A stretch of 64,000 nucleotides of DNA from Sphingobacteriales bacterium (GCA_027484425.1 JAIXSZ010000010.1:1-64000), one strand, 5' to 3'; shown: positions 41,384-50,674, numbered from the stretch's first letter. Program-made: numbers and translations. The notes: generated from the letters alone by a model not told the origin.

Positions 41384-42697
41384 ATGACCCTAACAGAACA
41401 GAAACAAACAGCCCTAGATTTGTATGTCAACCAATCATTCACCCAGCAGCAAGTAGCCGACGCCCTCGGTGTCACTGTCCGCACCATCCACAACTGGGTC
41501 AAACAACACGCTTGGGATCGCCTCCGTCTAGCTACCCACCAAGCCCCAGCCCTCATTGCCGACAATTTCAGCAGCCAGCTTGTAGAGCTACAAAACAACA
41601 TTGCCGCTCGCGAGCCCGGCAAACGAATACCCACTACCCAAGAAATGGAAATCATGCGCAAGCTAACCGTATGTATAGCCAACACCAAAAAGACGGTCAG
41701 TCTGCCTCAGGTAACACAAATGATGCGAATGTTCCGCGCATTTGTCTTCGACAACCGCACCAAACCATACGCCCAAGGTGTAGCCGACCTTATCGATGGC
41801 TTCATCGAGGCACGCTCGCGTTTCGGCTATTCCCCCTTCGAACTAGAATTTGGCGTAGAAAAAATCCAACACATCGATCCACTCTATAGTCCATATGTCG
41901 ATACGATAGCCCAAGAAACCACCGAACCCGTAATCCCAAGATTTTACGAGCCACCACCACGCACCACCACCACCACCACACCCCCTGAAACCAGTAAAAG
42001 AACACACGTCATAGACACCAGTACCTGGACCGACGAAATGCTCATTGCCATCAACAAAGAACTCAGCAACCACGAAGCCATCAAAAACATGCCACCCGAA
42101 CAACAAAAAACCTACGCCGAATTGTCACAGATACTCAAACCAGTTATGGAAAGTAGATTACCATTGATTGTCAATGACTTAGCCCCCAAAACGCATGAAA
42201 CAACCGGAAACGAACCGGAAAACCTCGAAACCATGCTGACACGTATCAGAAAAGCATTCCTCCAAAACCACCCCGTCCATCCCGACTATGACAAGCCCAA
42301 AACCACCAGCAAAACTGCATCAATACCGGAAAATGAAACCTCATTGATAATCAACGACTTAAGTGCCAAAACACATGAAAACACCGGAAACGAACCCGAA
42401 ATACAGCCCGTTCGGCTGTCCCCCCAATCTAGCTCTCTTTCCCGCTCTGAAAATCCCTCTGACATGCCAATTACTGCATCATTACCGGAAAATGAAACAG
42501 CATTGATAATCAACGACTTAGGCCCCAAAACACATGAAACAACCGGAAATGAACCGGAAAATCCAACACCCCCTAAAACACCCTCCCGGCCCAAAGACAA
42601 CCTCATCCGTCAGGGCGAAGTATTCTCACGCCCTGTATTTGTCACCCCCACATGGCCCTTCCGCGAAGAGCCTCGTGGCAACAAATTCAAATACTAA
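41384..42697 (+). CDS. Terminase-gpP-like HTH protein with internal repeats
   Basis: A 437-aa protein. The N-terminal ~60 residues form a helix-turn-helix resembling the phage terminase ATPase-subunit N-terminus (LYVNQSFTQQQVADALGVTV, RTIHNWVKQHAWDRL). Residues ~60-160 are helical. The rest is low-complexity, with three copies of a ~22-residue motif (NDLxxKTHExTGNEPE) at about 259, 325 and 380. No other phage gene is near, so it is likelier a stand-alone DNA-binding protein than part of a prophage. Function unknown. Confidence 0.65.
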   Translation: MTLTEQKQTALDLYVNQSFTQQQVADALGVTVRTIHNWVKQHAWDRLRLATHQAPALIADNFSSQLVELQNNIAAREPGKRIPTTQEMEIMRKLTVCIANTKKTVSLPQVTQMMRMFRAFVFDNRTKPYAQGVADLIDGFIEARSRFGYSPFELEFGVEKIQHIDPLYSPYVDTIAQETTEPVIPRFYEPPPRTTTTTTPPETSKRTHVIDTSTWTDEMLIAINKELSNHEAIKNMPPEQQKTYAELSQILKPVMESRLPLIVNDLAPKTHETTGNEPENLETMLTRIRKAFLQNHPVHPDYDKPKTTSKTASIPENETSLIINDLSAKTHENTGNEPEIQPVRLSPQSSSLSRSENPSDMPITASLPENETALIINDLGPKTHETTGNEPENPTPPKTPSRPKDNLIRQGEVFSRPVFVTPTWPFREEPRGNKFKY

Positions 42698-42825
42698 CCA
42701 CCTCCATACCTTTTAGTAGCCATAGCTTTAAGCGAAGGCTACCGGAAAAGTGAATAGTATTGATAATCAACGAGTTAATCCCAAAAACATATGAAACCAC
42801 CGGCAACAACCGGTAATCACCCGGC
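42161..42825 (+). repeat. Four scattered ~70-90 bp direct repeats
   Basis: Copies at about 42161-42222, 42325-42402, 42483-42562 and 42749-42825 share CATTGATAATCAACGACTTA-like DNA, then AAAACACATGAAACAACCGG. Three lie inside the HTH gene and encode its repeated motif; the fourth lies after the stop codon. The match is at DNA level as well as protein level. Confidence 0.8.
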
Positions 42826-42842
42826 ACATGGCAGAACACAGT

Positions 42843-44513
42843 TTACCCCCTCTTCAGCCGTTGCTCCGCCAAATGCGCCTCTAGTTGCACCAGCGAAAAA
42901 CTACTCAGATTGCCTGCTGCCGATAAGCCCCCTTTTTGTGCCACCATCACACCATAGTAGGTGTCTTTGTAGCCATCTATGCTGTGCGCATCGGGGTTTA
43001 TAGACAGTAGCACACCACGCTCCATAGCATACCGCACCCAGCGCCAGTCTATATCCAGTCGCTTAGGGTGGGCATTTATTTCTATGGCCACGTGGTGGGC
43101 AGCACAGGTGTCTATCACCAGTTTATGATCTAGCGGGTAGCCCTTGCGCGATAGTAGTAGCCTGCCAGTAGGGTGGCCCAGCACCGTAGTGTAGGGGTTT
43201 CTGATAGCCGTCAGCACCCGGTCCATAGCCTTTTCCTGAGTCATTTTCAGGTTGCTATGCACACTAGCTATCACCATATCAAAGGTGCCCAGTACCTGAT
43301 CACTATAGTCCAGGCTACCATCGCCCAGTATGTCCGATTCTATACTTTTAAATATCTTGAATGGAGCTAGCAGTGCATTCAGTCGGTCTATTTCTTGGTG
43401 TTGCGCAGCTACTTTTTCGGGTTTCAGCCCCTCGGCATATACTGCTGTTTGCGAGTGGTCGCTTATTACCAGGTATTCATAACCCTTGTCTTTGGCAGCT
43501 CGTGCCATTTCTTCAAGGGTATGCACACCATCGCTATAAGTAGAGTGCGAGTGTATAATGCCCTTTATATCAGCAGGTTGTATCAGGTTATTGATCGTAG
43601 CGTTCAGCGTCGGCAACTGTAGTATATCCGCATCTTCCCGCAGCATAGCAGGTAGGTAGGGCAGTTTATTATGCGCAAATATTGCCTCCTCGCTTTCAGG
43701 CGCAGTAGGCATCTGGTATTGCGCGGCAAAGGCAGCCAAGAAAGCCTCACTGCCACTATTAGCCCATAGGGTAGTGTAGTAGTCAGTGGTAGCAGCCACA
43801 TGAAAACGTATTTTGGGGCTACCCGGCAGGCTCACCACCAGCTCGGGTGCTGTAGCCACAGTAGCACCTTCTATCTGTCCGAAATGGGCTGTTATTTCAG
43901 CCAATGGCAGGTCAGTCACTAGGTCCACATACTCCAGCGTTTCCATTTGTCGCCTTATATCGCCACACAGGTCGAATTTGTATTGCGGAAAATTATCTTT
44001 TAAGTTGGCAAGCAGTGCGTTAGCAAACTGTTCTGCCTCAGCCCACAGATAAAAACCTATATTTTGTTTGAAGTATACAATGTTTTGCAGCACACTTTCT
44101 TGGGTTTTAGCTCCAAACCCCTTCAGTGTCACCAGTCGGTTTTCGTTACAGGCATATTCCAGCTCTCCCAGCGACTCTATGCCCAGTTCGTTCCATATCA
44201 CTGCTATCTTTTTAGGACCTAGTCCTTTTATTTGTAGCATGTCTAGTATGCCGGGTGGGGTGTTGGCTATCAGTTCGTCTAGCACTTGCAGCCTACCAGT
44301 AGCTAGTAGTTCGGCTATTTTTTTACAGGTCGATTCTCCTATGCCCTTCATGCTGGCCAGTGTGGGCATATCCATAGTACTTGCCTCTGCTGGCAACTTT
44401 TCTATATTGAAAGCCGCAGTACTATATGATTTCGATTTAAAACTGTTTTCGCCATGTATGTCCATCAGTTTGCTCAGCATGGAAAAATGGTCGGCTATTT
44501 GGTAGTTGGTCAT
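42843..44513 (-). CDS. PolX-type protein with PHP exonuclease domain
   Basis: A 556-aa protein. It has a PolX N-terminus with helix-hairpin-helix motifs (ASMKGIGESTCKKI, LQIKGLGPKKI, LKGFGAKT) and a C-terminal PHP phosphoesterase (IHSHSTYSDG, YLVISDHSQ, SIESDIL, ASVHSN, LGHPTGR, EINAHP, NPDAHS) with all expected metal ligands. In the polymerase palm, the usual GSxRR...DxD reads GDIRRQMETLEYVDLV, so the first catalytic Asp is Tyr, and the later vDxR reads KIRFHV. It therefore looks like an exonuclease or repair phosphoesterase that has lost polymerase activity. Confidence 0.87.
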   Translation of the reverse strand: MTNYQIADHFSMLSKLMDIHGENSFKSKSYSTAAFNIEKLPAEASTMDMPTLASMKGIGESTCKKIAELLATGRLQVLDELIANTPPGILDMLQIKGLGPKKIAVIWNELGIESLGELEYACNENRLVTLKGFGAKTQESVLQNIVYFKQNIGFYLWAEAEQFANALLANLKDNFPQYKFDLCGDIRRQMETLEYVDLVTDLPLAEITAHFGQIEGATVATAPELVVSLPGSPKIRFHVAATTDYYTTLWANSGSEAFLAAFAAQYQMPTAPESEEAIFAHNKLPYLPAMLREDADILQLPTLNATINNLIQPADIKGIIHSHSTYSDGVHTLEEMARAAKDKGYEYLVISDHSQTAVYAEGLKPEKVAAQHQEIDRLNALLAPFKIFKSIESDILGDGSLDYSDQVLGTFDMVIASVHSNLKMTQEKAMDRVLTAIRNPYTTVLGHPTGRLLLSRKGYPLDHKLVIDTCAAHHVAIEINAHPKRLDIDWRWVRYAMERGVLLSINPDAHSIDGYKDTYYGVMVAQKGGLSAAGNLSSFSLVQLEAHLAEQRLKRG

Positions 44514-44539
44514 ATTGCAGGTGCACTCATGTGCTCCTC

Positions 44540-44547
44540 CAAAAATA
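44540..44547 (-). promoter_or_regulatory. -7 element of the polX-like gene
   Basis: On the minus strand this reads TATTTTTG, 26 nt before the start codon, followed by GGAGGAG as a possible ribosome-binding site. Confidence 0.45.
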
Positions 44548-44601
44548 ACAATATCACCCGACTATCTGGCCTAAAACATCGCTAAATAGCCACAAAACAA
44601 A

Positions 44602-44627
44602 ACCGCATTGCCTTTTGGCAATGCGGT
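44602..44627 (-). terminator. Minus-strand terminator-like hairpin
   Basis: A perfect 11-bp stem, ACCGCATTGCC (44602-44612) with GGCAATGCGGT (44617-44627). A T-rich run (TTTTGTTTT) follows on the minus strand. It lies nearly 400 bp after the secreted-protein stop, beyond a first terminator at 44786. Confidence 0.65.
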
Positions 44628-44785
44628 CAAGCAGCTTCTTAGTGATAGCTAAGATTCTTTTAGTTTACACAGTCAAAGGCATTTGCAGGGATATAATAAC
44701 ATTGTAAATTTTCAAAATTGGTACCAAGTAGTTTGTTTATAAATCACAAAATCATAAATAGCAACACTAATATTTTAGATAAAAA

Positions 44786-44830
44786 CTCCCTGCTGGAAGC
44801 GAACCCATTGAAATGGGTTCGCTGCAGGGG
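44786..44830 (-). terminator. Minus-strand terminator of a possible small RNA
   Basis: AGCGAACCCATT (44798-44809) pairs with AATGGGTTCGCT (44812-44823), extended by CCCTGC/GCAGGG around a bulge. On the minus strand TTTTT follows. Confidence 0.75.
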
Positions 44831-44897
44831 CCTATCAACGAGTTTAAAATATTTTTGTTAGCACTTACGACTAATAATTGTTCTTGTTTTAAAAACC
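44786..44897 (-). ncRNA. Candidate small RNA
   Basis: On the minus strand a near-consensus -7 element (TGTCTTTG, 44902-44909) is followed by about 110 nt without a plausible protein and then the strong terminator at 44786-44830. Two LytTR-like direct repeats lie upstream (44937-44971). Together this looks like a regulated small RNA. The start is approximate, and a read-through role in the secreted-protein transcript is an alternative. Confidence 0.35.
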
Positions 44898-44936
44898 TTC
44901 ACAAAGACAATATTTTTATTGAGAATAATTTTCTAC

Positions 44937-44971
44937 AATTGAGCAAACGGTATGCATAATTGAGCAAACGG
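44937..44971 (-). promoter_or_regulatory. 21-bp-period direct repeats, LytTR-like
   Basis: AATTGAGCAAACGG occurs at 44937-44950 and 44958-44971, 21 bp apart. On the minus strand each reads CCGTTTGCTCAATT. LytTR regulators bind paired direct repeats about two helical turns apart with an A/C-rich-GTT core, and a LytTR regulator is encoded at 48.7 kb. Confidence 0.5.
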
Positions 44972-45016
44972 CGAAAAGTGCGTAAAAAAACTGTAATTTT
45001 TAATTAATATTTAGCC

Positions 45017-45562
45017 CTATTTCGGCACCCCAAAAAAGTCACCCCATGCAGAGGTAGCAATATCGCCTATCTCTTTTGCTATGTTTTCCATATCCGGATG
45101 GGTACCTTTGGGTAGGTTTTTGCAAAAAAGAATAATATTAGCTTTAGCCTCCTCAGGTACTTCATAGGCAGTACCACCCTTTATTTTGCGCACAGGTGCA
45201 GAGGCCAATTTGCCGTCTTTTAATAAGTAAATAGGTTCGGTTAGCAGAGGATATACTGTTTTATTGTTTTTGTCAGCAGCCCAAAAGAAAACACCTCTTT
45301 TACTTCTGGTGATGTTGCTCTTGGTCATTACATATACAAATTGATTTTTTTGATTTTTAAAAGTACCGGTTAGTTTGCCATCAGTTTTATCGTAAACAAT
45401 GTCAATTACTGCTTGTCTGACAGGAGCGTTGGTATATAGCGATTTGTTGCAATAATAAGTTCCCGTTAGCTCAATGCCACTAGGCAAAGGAGCAGGTTGT
45501 TGTGTCCATGCGTTGGACACACTAAAGGTGATTGCTAATGAAATAAGGCTAGTTTTATACAT
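45017..45562 (-). CDS. Hypothetical exported protein
   Basis: A 181-aa protein with a signal peptide (MYKTSLISLAITFSVSNAWT). The body is beta-rich (IELTGTYYCNKSLYTN, LTGTFKNQKNQFVYVM) with no family I recognise. It lies directly downstream of the sensor kinase gene, separated by 215 bp that contain another pair of 21-bp-period repeats, so it may be a target of that system. Confidence 0.65.
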   Translation of the reverse strand: MYKTSLISLAITFSVSNAWTQQPAPLPSGIELTGTYYCNKSLYTNAPVRQAVIDIVYDKTDGKLTGTFKNQKNQFVYVMTKSNITRSKRGVFFWAADKNNKTVYPLLTEPIYLLKDGKLASAPVRKIKGGTAYEVPEEAKANIILFCKNLPKGTHPDMENIAKEIGDIATSAWGDFFGVPK

Positions 45563-45718
45563 TTTTCCCTGCAGCTAATCTGTATTGTCTCTGAATAGGG
45601 TAGGTGGCTTTTTACCGTTTTTAGAAGTGTATTTTACCAAATTCTTACGATCCCCAGAAAACGTTCAATTGTATGACAAATTAATTGCTAAAAAATGAAA
45701 ATATAAATTGTGTATTAG

Positions 45719-45749
45719 GCAACGGTATTACTTAGTTATTTAGCGGTAT
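45719..45749 (-). promoter_or_regulatory. 21-bp-period direct repeats before the exported-protein gene
   Basis: On the minus strand ATACCGCTAAA and ATACCGTTGCC start exactly 21 bp apart. They share TACCG(T)T with the repeats at 44.95 kb. TATATTTT, a weak -7 element, follows at 45698-45705. Confidence 0.4.
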
Positions 45750-45777
45750 GTATCACTTTTTTTACAGGAATATTTCA

Positions 45778-48690
45778 TTAATCTACCAGGTTTGATGGTA
45801 GTAATAATTTTACAAGCGTGCCCTTATTCACTTGTTCAGGATAGGCATCTGTAATCTCCAGACTCACTTCTTTTTGTGTTATTTTACCTATCAGTTCCAG
45901 TCTTTGTTTGGTCAGCGTCATACCCCTACTGATATGCGATTTTACCTGTATTATGGCACTTTTACTAGCTTCATGGCGGCCTTTGCCATTATCTGTTATC
46001 GTTATTTGTAAGTAGTCTTTTTTAGCTTTTATAATGTTTATTTGCACATGGCCATTAGTTGACAATGGTAATATGCCGTGCCATATAGCATTCTCAATAA
46101 ATGGTTGTAAAAGCATTACAGGTATCAAGGTCTCATATTCATCAATGTCTTTGTCTACAGATATGTTGTAAGATAAACGATCGCCAAATCTTATTTTTTC
46201 CAATGATAGGTATAGTTCCAGATAGGATATTTCTTCTTCTAGGGGTATAGCACTTCTTACAGATATGTCCAGATTCAGCCTTATAAGTTTAGCAAAATCT
46301 GATAGGTACACATTTGCTTTATAGGCATCGCTATTGTTTATGGCTTGCTGAATAGTGTTCATCACATTAAATATAAAATGTGGGTTCATCATGGCTTGCA
46401 GCGCTTGTTGTTCTAGCAGCACTATCTGATTTTTTATTTTCAGTTCTTCGTTTCGTTTGGTCTCAGCTTTTCGATTTCTATACCTCAGTAATATGAATAG
46501 AACCAATATTAGCCCAATAACACATGATGCATAGAAAAAATAAGTTCTCCAGAATGGTGGTTTTATTGTAAAAGAAAACGAAACCGGTATACTCCAGTCA
46601 CTGTCCAACACACGAGCACTTAGCTCAAATTGATACTTACCATCAGGTAAATAAAGTAGGTCTACAGAGGTATTTCGTGTATACATCCATTCGTCTTTAG
46701 AATTGAGTCTGTATTTATACTGGATACTTTCCGGAGCACGATAAGAAATAGCGATGTAGTTGAAGTGTAATGAATTCTTTTTATATCCGAATGAATAAGT
46801 ACTATCGGTGCTTATCTGTTGATCCAAACATTTAGCGGTAGTAATGTATAATAATGGGGGAGTGTTTTTTTTAATTTTAGTAAGTGCGTTGAGTACTGTA
46901 AGGCCGCCAGATGTAGCTACACATATTACCGAGTCGTCTGCATAAATGTCATTGACATTGTTACTAGCAAGGCCATTCGATGTTGTATAGTAATTTAATT
47001 CTTTAATTTTCCCCGCTTTGTATTCAAAAAAGCTTACCCCATTGGCAGTTGCCACATAAATAATGTCATTGTTGATAGCAATGCGTTTGCAGATATTGTT
47101 TGATAAACCTTTCTCTTTGTTTAACACATATATTACCGAATTGTTTTTGTAGAAAAGTATACCATTTCCGTAAGTAGCTAATACCAGTGTGCCATCGTTC
47201 GTTTGGTTGATATCAGTTATTTTTTCTTGCGCATATTTGTTTATTTCTGGGTGATGTTTTATGGTCTTTCCATTGTATGCATATAAGCCACCAGCAGCGC
47301 TGTACCAAATAGTATTGTCAGCAGTAGCAAATATGCTATACTTTCGTATTAAGGACGAGTCGAACTTATTAATTAATTCAATTTCATGATGGATATTTTT
47401 GTCTGTTTCAAATATTCCTACTGAGTAGCCTTCGCAGACTCCAATCCCCTGGTTTGTGAGGCATATGTCCTTTACTGCTCTTCTGGCATCACTACGATGT
47501 TTGCTCGAACTAAACTTGATATAATGATTCAGACCTTTGGTTGGGCTGTAATGTATAATTCCTTTATCGCTGCCTATAAAAAAGTCGTCATCTACCACTT
47601 TGATGGAGGTAATTCTGTTATGAATAAAGCCTTCATTTAAAATGGGTAGCACTTCAACTCCATGAGTATTTATTTTGCATACTTTTCCGCTATCCATTCC
47701 TGCATAGATATCGCCGCTTTGCGATATAATTACCGAGTAAATGTTTTCTTGGAGAGGGCTGTTGCTGCTATTGTAAGTACGTGCTTTTTCATACCATGGC
47801 TGCAACATATAAACACCATCATTTATGCTGCCAACCCATATGTTGCCTTCTTTATCATAGGTGATACAGCTCAGAACTTTGCCATCCAGATATTGTTCTG
47901 GAGGTTTTTGGTAGTCTTTGCCGTCATAACAAAATACTCCATTCCCACCTGTACTTATCCATAGTTTGTTGTCTTCCGATAGGGTTAAACCAGTAATAAC
48001 ATGGTTAGCAATTTGTTTGTTTAATTGCAATACAAGTTCAATTGAGTTATTTGACGCTAATAGTACGCTATCGGTTTTGTAAAAAAGCAATGTTTTATTA
48101 GGTAGATAGCAGTATGCTTTGTGGAAATTGTGTATTTTGTTTACTTCTTTTTTATTGTTGCTGTATACCAATCCGCCACCCACATAAGGTATAGCACTGG
48201 CGAGTTCAAATTTTACATCTTTATTGTCTAAAATTATGTACCCATCTAGGGTTGAGAACCATATTCGATGATAGGCATCTTCATAAAAGTATTGCAACGT
48301 TCCTTTATTGGGTATTTTACTAACGAGGATGTCATTCGAACTATTATGTATTTTACCACTATGGTAGTATGAAACTGTACCGTTAAAACCTAGAAACCAG
48401 ATGCGTCCCATACTATCCTCTCCAATGGATAATATTTCGTTTTCACTTAGACCTTCTGACATTGTGTAGTTTACAAACTTATTTCCATCAAATCTGGAAA
48501 CACCTGCATCTGTTCCGAACCAGATAAATCCTTTTTGGTCTTGTAAGATATAGTAAATAGTAGCAGAGGGCAATCCATTATTGAAAGAAAAGTGTTTGTA
48601 AGTAACTTCTTGAGCTACAATATTTCCTATTGAAATCCATAGCAGTAGAGCAAATGAAATTATCAACTTTTGCAGGTAGCTCAACTTCAT
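45778..48690 (-). CDS. Propeller sensor histidine kinase, LytS-type
   Basis: A 970-aa sensor. After a signal peptide there is a long two-component-regulator propeller (repeats such as GFIWFGTDAGVSRFDG, GRIWFLG, GNIWVGSINDGVYML, KLWISTGGNGVFCYDG), then a Y_Y_Y domain (SIQYKYRLNSKDEWMYT, LPDGKYQFELSARV), one membrane helix (YASCVIGLILVLFILL) and a coiled linker. The catalytic part has the LytS-type phospho-acceptor MMNPHFIFNVMNTIQ (His about 768) and the ATP-binding N-box PFIENAIWHG. It starts 2 bp after the LytTR gene stop, so the two form one operon. The signal is unknown. Confidence 0.93.
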   Translation of the reverse strand: MKLSYLQKLIISFALLLWISIGNIVAQEVTYKHFSFNNGLPSATIYYILQDQKGFIWFGTDAGVSRFDGNKFVNYTMSEGLSENEILSIGEDSMGRIWFLGFNGTVSYYHSGKIHNSSNDILVSKIPNKGTLQYFYEDAYHRIWFSTLDGYIILDNKDVKFELASAIPYVGGGLVYSNNKKEVNKIHNFHKAYCYLPNKTLLFYKTDSVLLASNNSIELVLQLNKQIANHVITGLTLSEDNKLWISTGGNGVFCYDGKDYQKPPEQYLDGKVLSCITYDKEGNIWVGSINDGVYMLQPWYEKARTYNSSNSPLQENIYSVIISQSGDIYAGMDSGKVCKINTHGVEVLPILNEGFIHNRITSIKVVDDDFFIGSDKGIIHYSPTKGLNHYIKFSSSKHRSDARRAVKDICLTNQGIGVCEGYSVGIFETDKNIHHEIELINKFDSSLIRKYSIFATADNTIWYSAAGGLYAYNGKTIKHHPEINKYAQEKITDINQTNDGTLVLATYGNGILFYKNNSVIYVLNKEKGLSNNICKRIAINNDIIYVATANGVSFFEYKAGKIKELNYYTTSNGLASNNVNDIYADDSVICVATSGGLTVLNALTKIKKNTPPLLYITTAKCLDQQISTDSTYSFGYKKNSLHFNYIAISYRAPESIQYKYRLNSKDEWMYTRNTSVDLLYLPDGKYQFELSARVLDSDWSIPVSFSFTIKPPFWRTYFFYASCVIGLILVLFILLRYRNRKAETKRNEELKIKNQIVLLEQQALQAMMNPHFIFNVMNTIQQAINNSDAYKANVYLSDFAKLIRLNLDISVRSAIPLEEEISYLELYLSLEKIRFGDRLSYNISVDKDIDEYETLIPVMLLQPFIENAIWHGILPLSTNGHVQINIIKAKKDYLQITITDNGKGRHEASKSAIIQVKSHISRGMTLTKQRLELIGKITQKEVSLEITDAYPEQVNKGTLVKLLLPSNLVD

Positions 48691-48692
48691 TT

Positions 48693-49475
48693 TTAGATTT
48701 TGTGATTTTTTACAATTTCTACCAAATCTGCTGCTCTACGGCGAGAGACCGCCAAATTTGTGCCGTCGACCATTAAAGCGCTTATATTATCATCCATATT
48801 TACTTTCTTTAAATGGCGTATGTTGATCATACTAGACTTATGTATTCGAATAAAGCCAGATTCAGAAAGCAATTCTTCAAATTCTTTTAAGGTTTTTGAT
48901 ACTAATATTTTGGGTTTGCCTAATAGATGAAATGCAGTATAGTTGTTGACGCCTTCTAGGTAAATAATGTCATTTATGTCTGTAATGTTGTAGCCATCAT
49001 TACCTGGCAATGAAATGTTGCGAATGGTGCCAGGGTTTTGAATCATGTTTACTAGATTACCTACTGTACTATTGTAGTTTTCAGACCCATTGCCATTTTT
49101 TAAAGAATGAATTTTTAATAATTTTTCTTCTACAACTCTTAATTCATTTATGTTGACAGGCTTTAGCAAATAATCAACTGCTGATGCTTTGATAGCTGTG
49201 AGTGCATATTTTTCGTAAGCTGTAACAAAAACAACAGATGGGAAATAATGGAGGTTATTTAGCAATTCGAAACCATTTTTTCTGGGCATTGAGATATCCA
49301 GAAATAGTACATCAGGTTTAAGATTGTAAATAAGTGAAATAGCTGCATCTGCACTTGTTGCTGTGTCTATTACTTTTATAGAAGGACAATATGCAGCTAT
49401 AAGGTTCTTGAGGTTTGAAATTGCGTTTAATTCATCATCTACTATTAAGGCATTAAGTGTTTGTCCTACCGGCAT
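48693..49475 (-). CDS. LytTR-family response regulator
   Basis: A 260-aa regulator. The receiver domain has Asp13/Asp14, the phospho-acceptor Asp60 (VLFLDIS) and Lys in LLKPVN. The C-terminal LytTR DNA-binding domain runs from about 165 to 255 (DIIYLEGVNNYTAFHLL, SGFIRIHKSSMINIRHLKKV). It is cotranscribed with the kinase downstream. It should bind paired direct repeats such as those at 44.95 and 45.73 kb. Confidence 0.94.
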   Translation of the reverse strand: MPVGQTLNALIVDDELNAISNLKNLIAAYCPSIKVIDTATSADAAISLIYNLKPDVLFLDISMPRKNGFELLNNLHYFPSVVFVTAYEKYALTAIKASAVDYLLKPVNINELRVVEEKLLKIHSLKNGNGSENYNSTVGNLVNMIQNPGTIRNISLPGNDGYNITDINDIIYLEGVNNYTAFHLLGKPKILVSKTLKEFEELLSESGFIRIHKSSMINIRHLKKVNMDDNISALMVDGTNLAVSRRRAADLVEIVKNHKI

Positions 49476-49768
49476 AAGAATGTTTTGAGTGTTTCTAATG
49501 CTTAAGATGGGGATTTAACATTAGGAACATAAGGTGCTAAGGTAATAAAGTTGCTAATTATTATTTCTCAGTGTTGTAAATAACCTATTTGTTCAAACAA
49601 TTAGTAGGTGTAGGAAATACACGACCTACTATACCCCAGTGTATGATATGAGTCAAAGATGATCAGCGTAGTGATATAAAATTCAGATATTTGAATGTAC
49701 CTGATAGGCTGTTTGGTTTTATATAAAATGAAGCTTGTTTGATTCTACATGTCCTTAGCGAAAATAAA
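49476..49768. other. Intergenic upstream of the LytTR regulator
   Basis: About 290 bp, AT-rich. I found no terminator for the envelope operon and no good TAnnTTTG. A small palindrome, TTGTT-N2-AACAA, lies near 49592. No repeat pair like those at 44.95 kb was seen here. Confidence 0.4.
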
Positions 49769-50674
49769 CTACTTGAAGGTGACAACATCGTTATAACCAA
49801 ACATTCTTCGAAGAGAATCTTTGACATGAGTTGTGTCAACTGTACGGCAAGAAATAGGCATCAGTACTAAATAATTTGTGCTGTCTTTCATTACGACTTC
49901 AACTTTATTGCCATTCAGTGTGAGGCTAGTACTGCGTTTATCGGCACGTTCGCGGGTTTTGTAGTTTCCAATTACCATTTTAAAGTCATAGTTGGTGATA
50001 GTGTCCATTGTTGGAGTACTATCTGCAGTATCTACCTGCGCAGCAATAGTATCGGGTGCTGGCAATGGTAATGCGGCAACAACAGTATCTAATACTGGTT
50101 CGATTGTAGTCTCTTCACTTTTGTTTTGTGTGGTGTAGTAGTAAACGAAATATCCGCCACCGCCCAAAATTAATATAAGCACTACTACTAGTATTACCAT
50201 ACTCCAATTGACTGAATCGGCTTTGGCTGGAGGTGGATATGCAGGTTTGTGAGATAATTTTATGTTTTGCTCGTCAAGCTGCTTACTGTTTTTGATAGTA
50301 GGTATGCTAGCGGGTGTATGTTTAAAATTGTCGTAGGTGATAAAGGATACTTTACCTTTCTGCTCAGTAAAAACACCAATATTGGGTATTGCAACATCTT
50401 TTCCTTCAGCTAAGTCTTTGCGAGCCTGAATACTGAACTCTCTAAGTGTATTGGCGGCTTTAGAGATACTAATTTGTTCGTTAGTAGCAATAAAATTGGC
50501 TAAGTTATCGTCGATAGAGCCTCCGGGAGTAACTACTACAATGTAAGAAGGAGCCTGCAAAGCACTGCCATCATGGGTAGCTGGAATTTTTTTTAATTCC
50601 ATGTTCCCAAGACCATGCACGTAACAAAACTTGTTTTTGAGCAGGTACAACCCTATATACTTAGCTATGTCCAT
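49769..50674 (-). CDS. HU-like/SPOR membrane protein
   Basis: A 301-aa protein. The N-terminal ~130 residues resemble the bacterial CCDC81-type HU-like domain (MDIAKYIGLYLLKNKFCYVH, VAIPNIGVFTEQKGKVSFI). One membrane helix follows (about 158-182, SMVILVVVLILILGGGGYFV), then a Thr/Pro/Asp-rich linker and a C-terminal SPOR-like domain (FKMVIGNYKTRERADKRSTS to the end) expected to bind denuded peptidoglycan. This places the HU-like part in the cytoplasm and SPOR in the periplasm. Last gene of the envelope operon, 34 bp after the barrel gene. Confidence 0.82.
   Translation of the reverse strand: MDIAKYIGLYLLKNKFCYVHGLGNMELKKIPATHDGSALQAPSYIVVVTPGGSIDDNLANFIATNEQISISKAANTLREFSIQARKDLAEGKDVAIPNIGVFTEQKGKVSFITYDNFKHTPASIPTIKNSKQLDEQNIKLSHKPAYPPPAKADSVNWSMVILVVVLILILGGGGYFVYYYTTQNKSEETTIEPVLDTVVAALPLPAPDTIAAQVDTADSTPTMDTITNYDFKMVIGNYKTRERADKRSTSLTLNGNKVEVVMKDSTNYLVLMPISCRTVDTTHVKDSLRRMFGYNDVVTFK

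Noticed and set aside
41384-42697. Prophage, based on the terminase-like HTH
   Set aside because: No large terminase, portal, capsid, tail or integrase gene is nearby; flanks are PolX and repeat-rich intergenic DNA.
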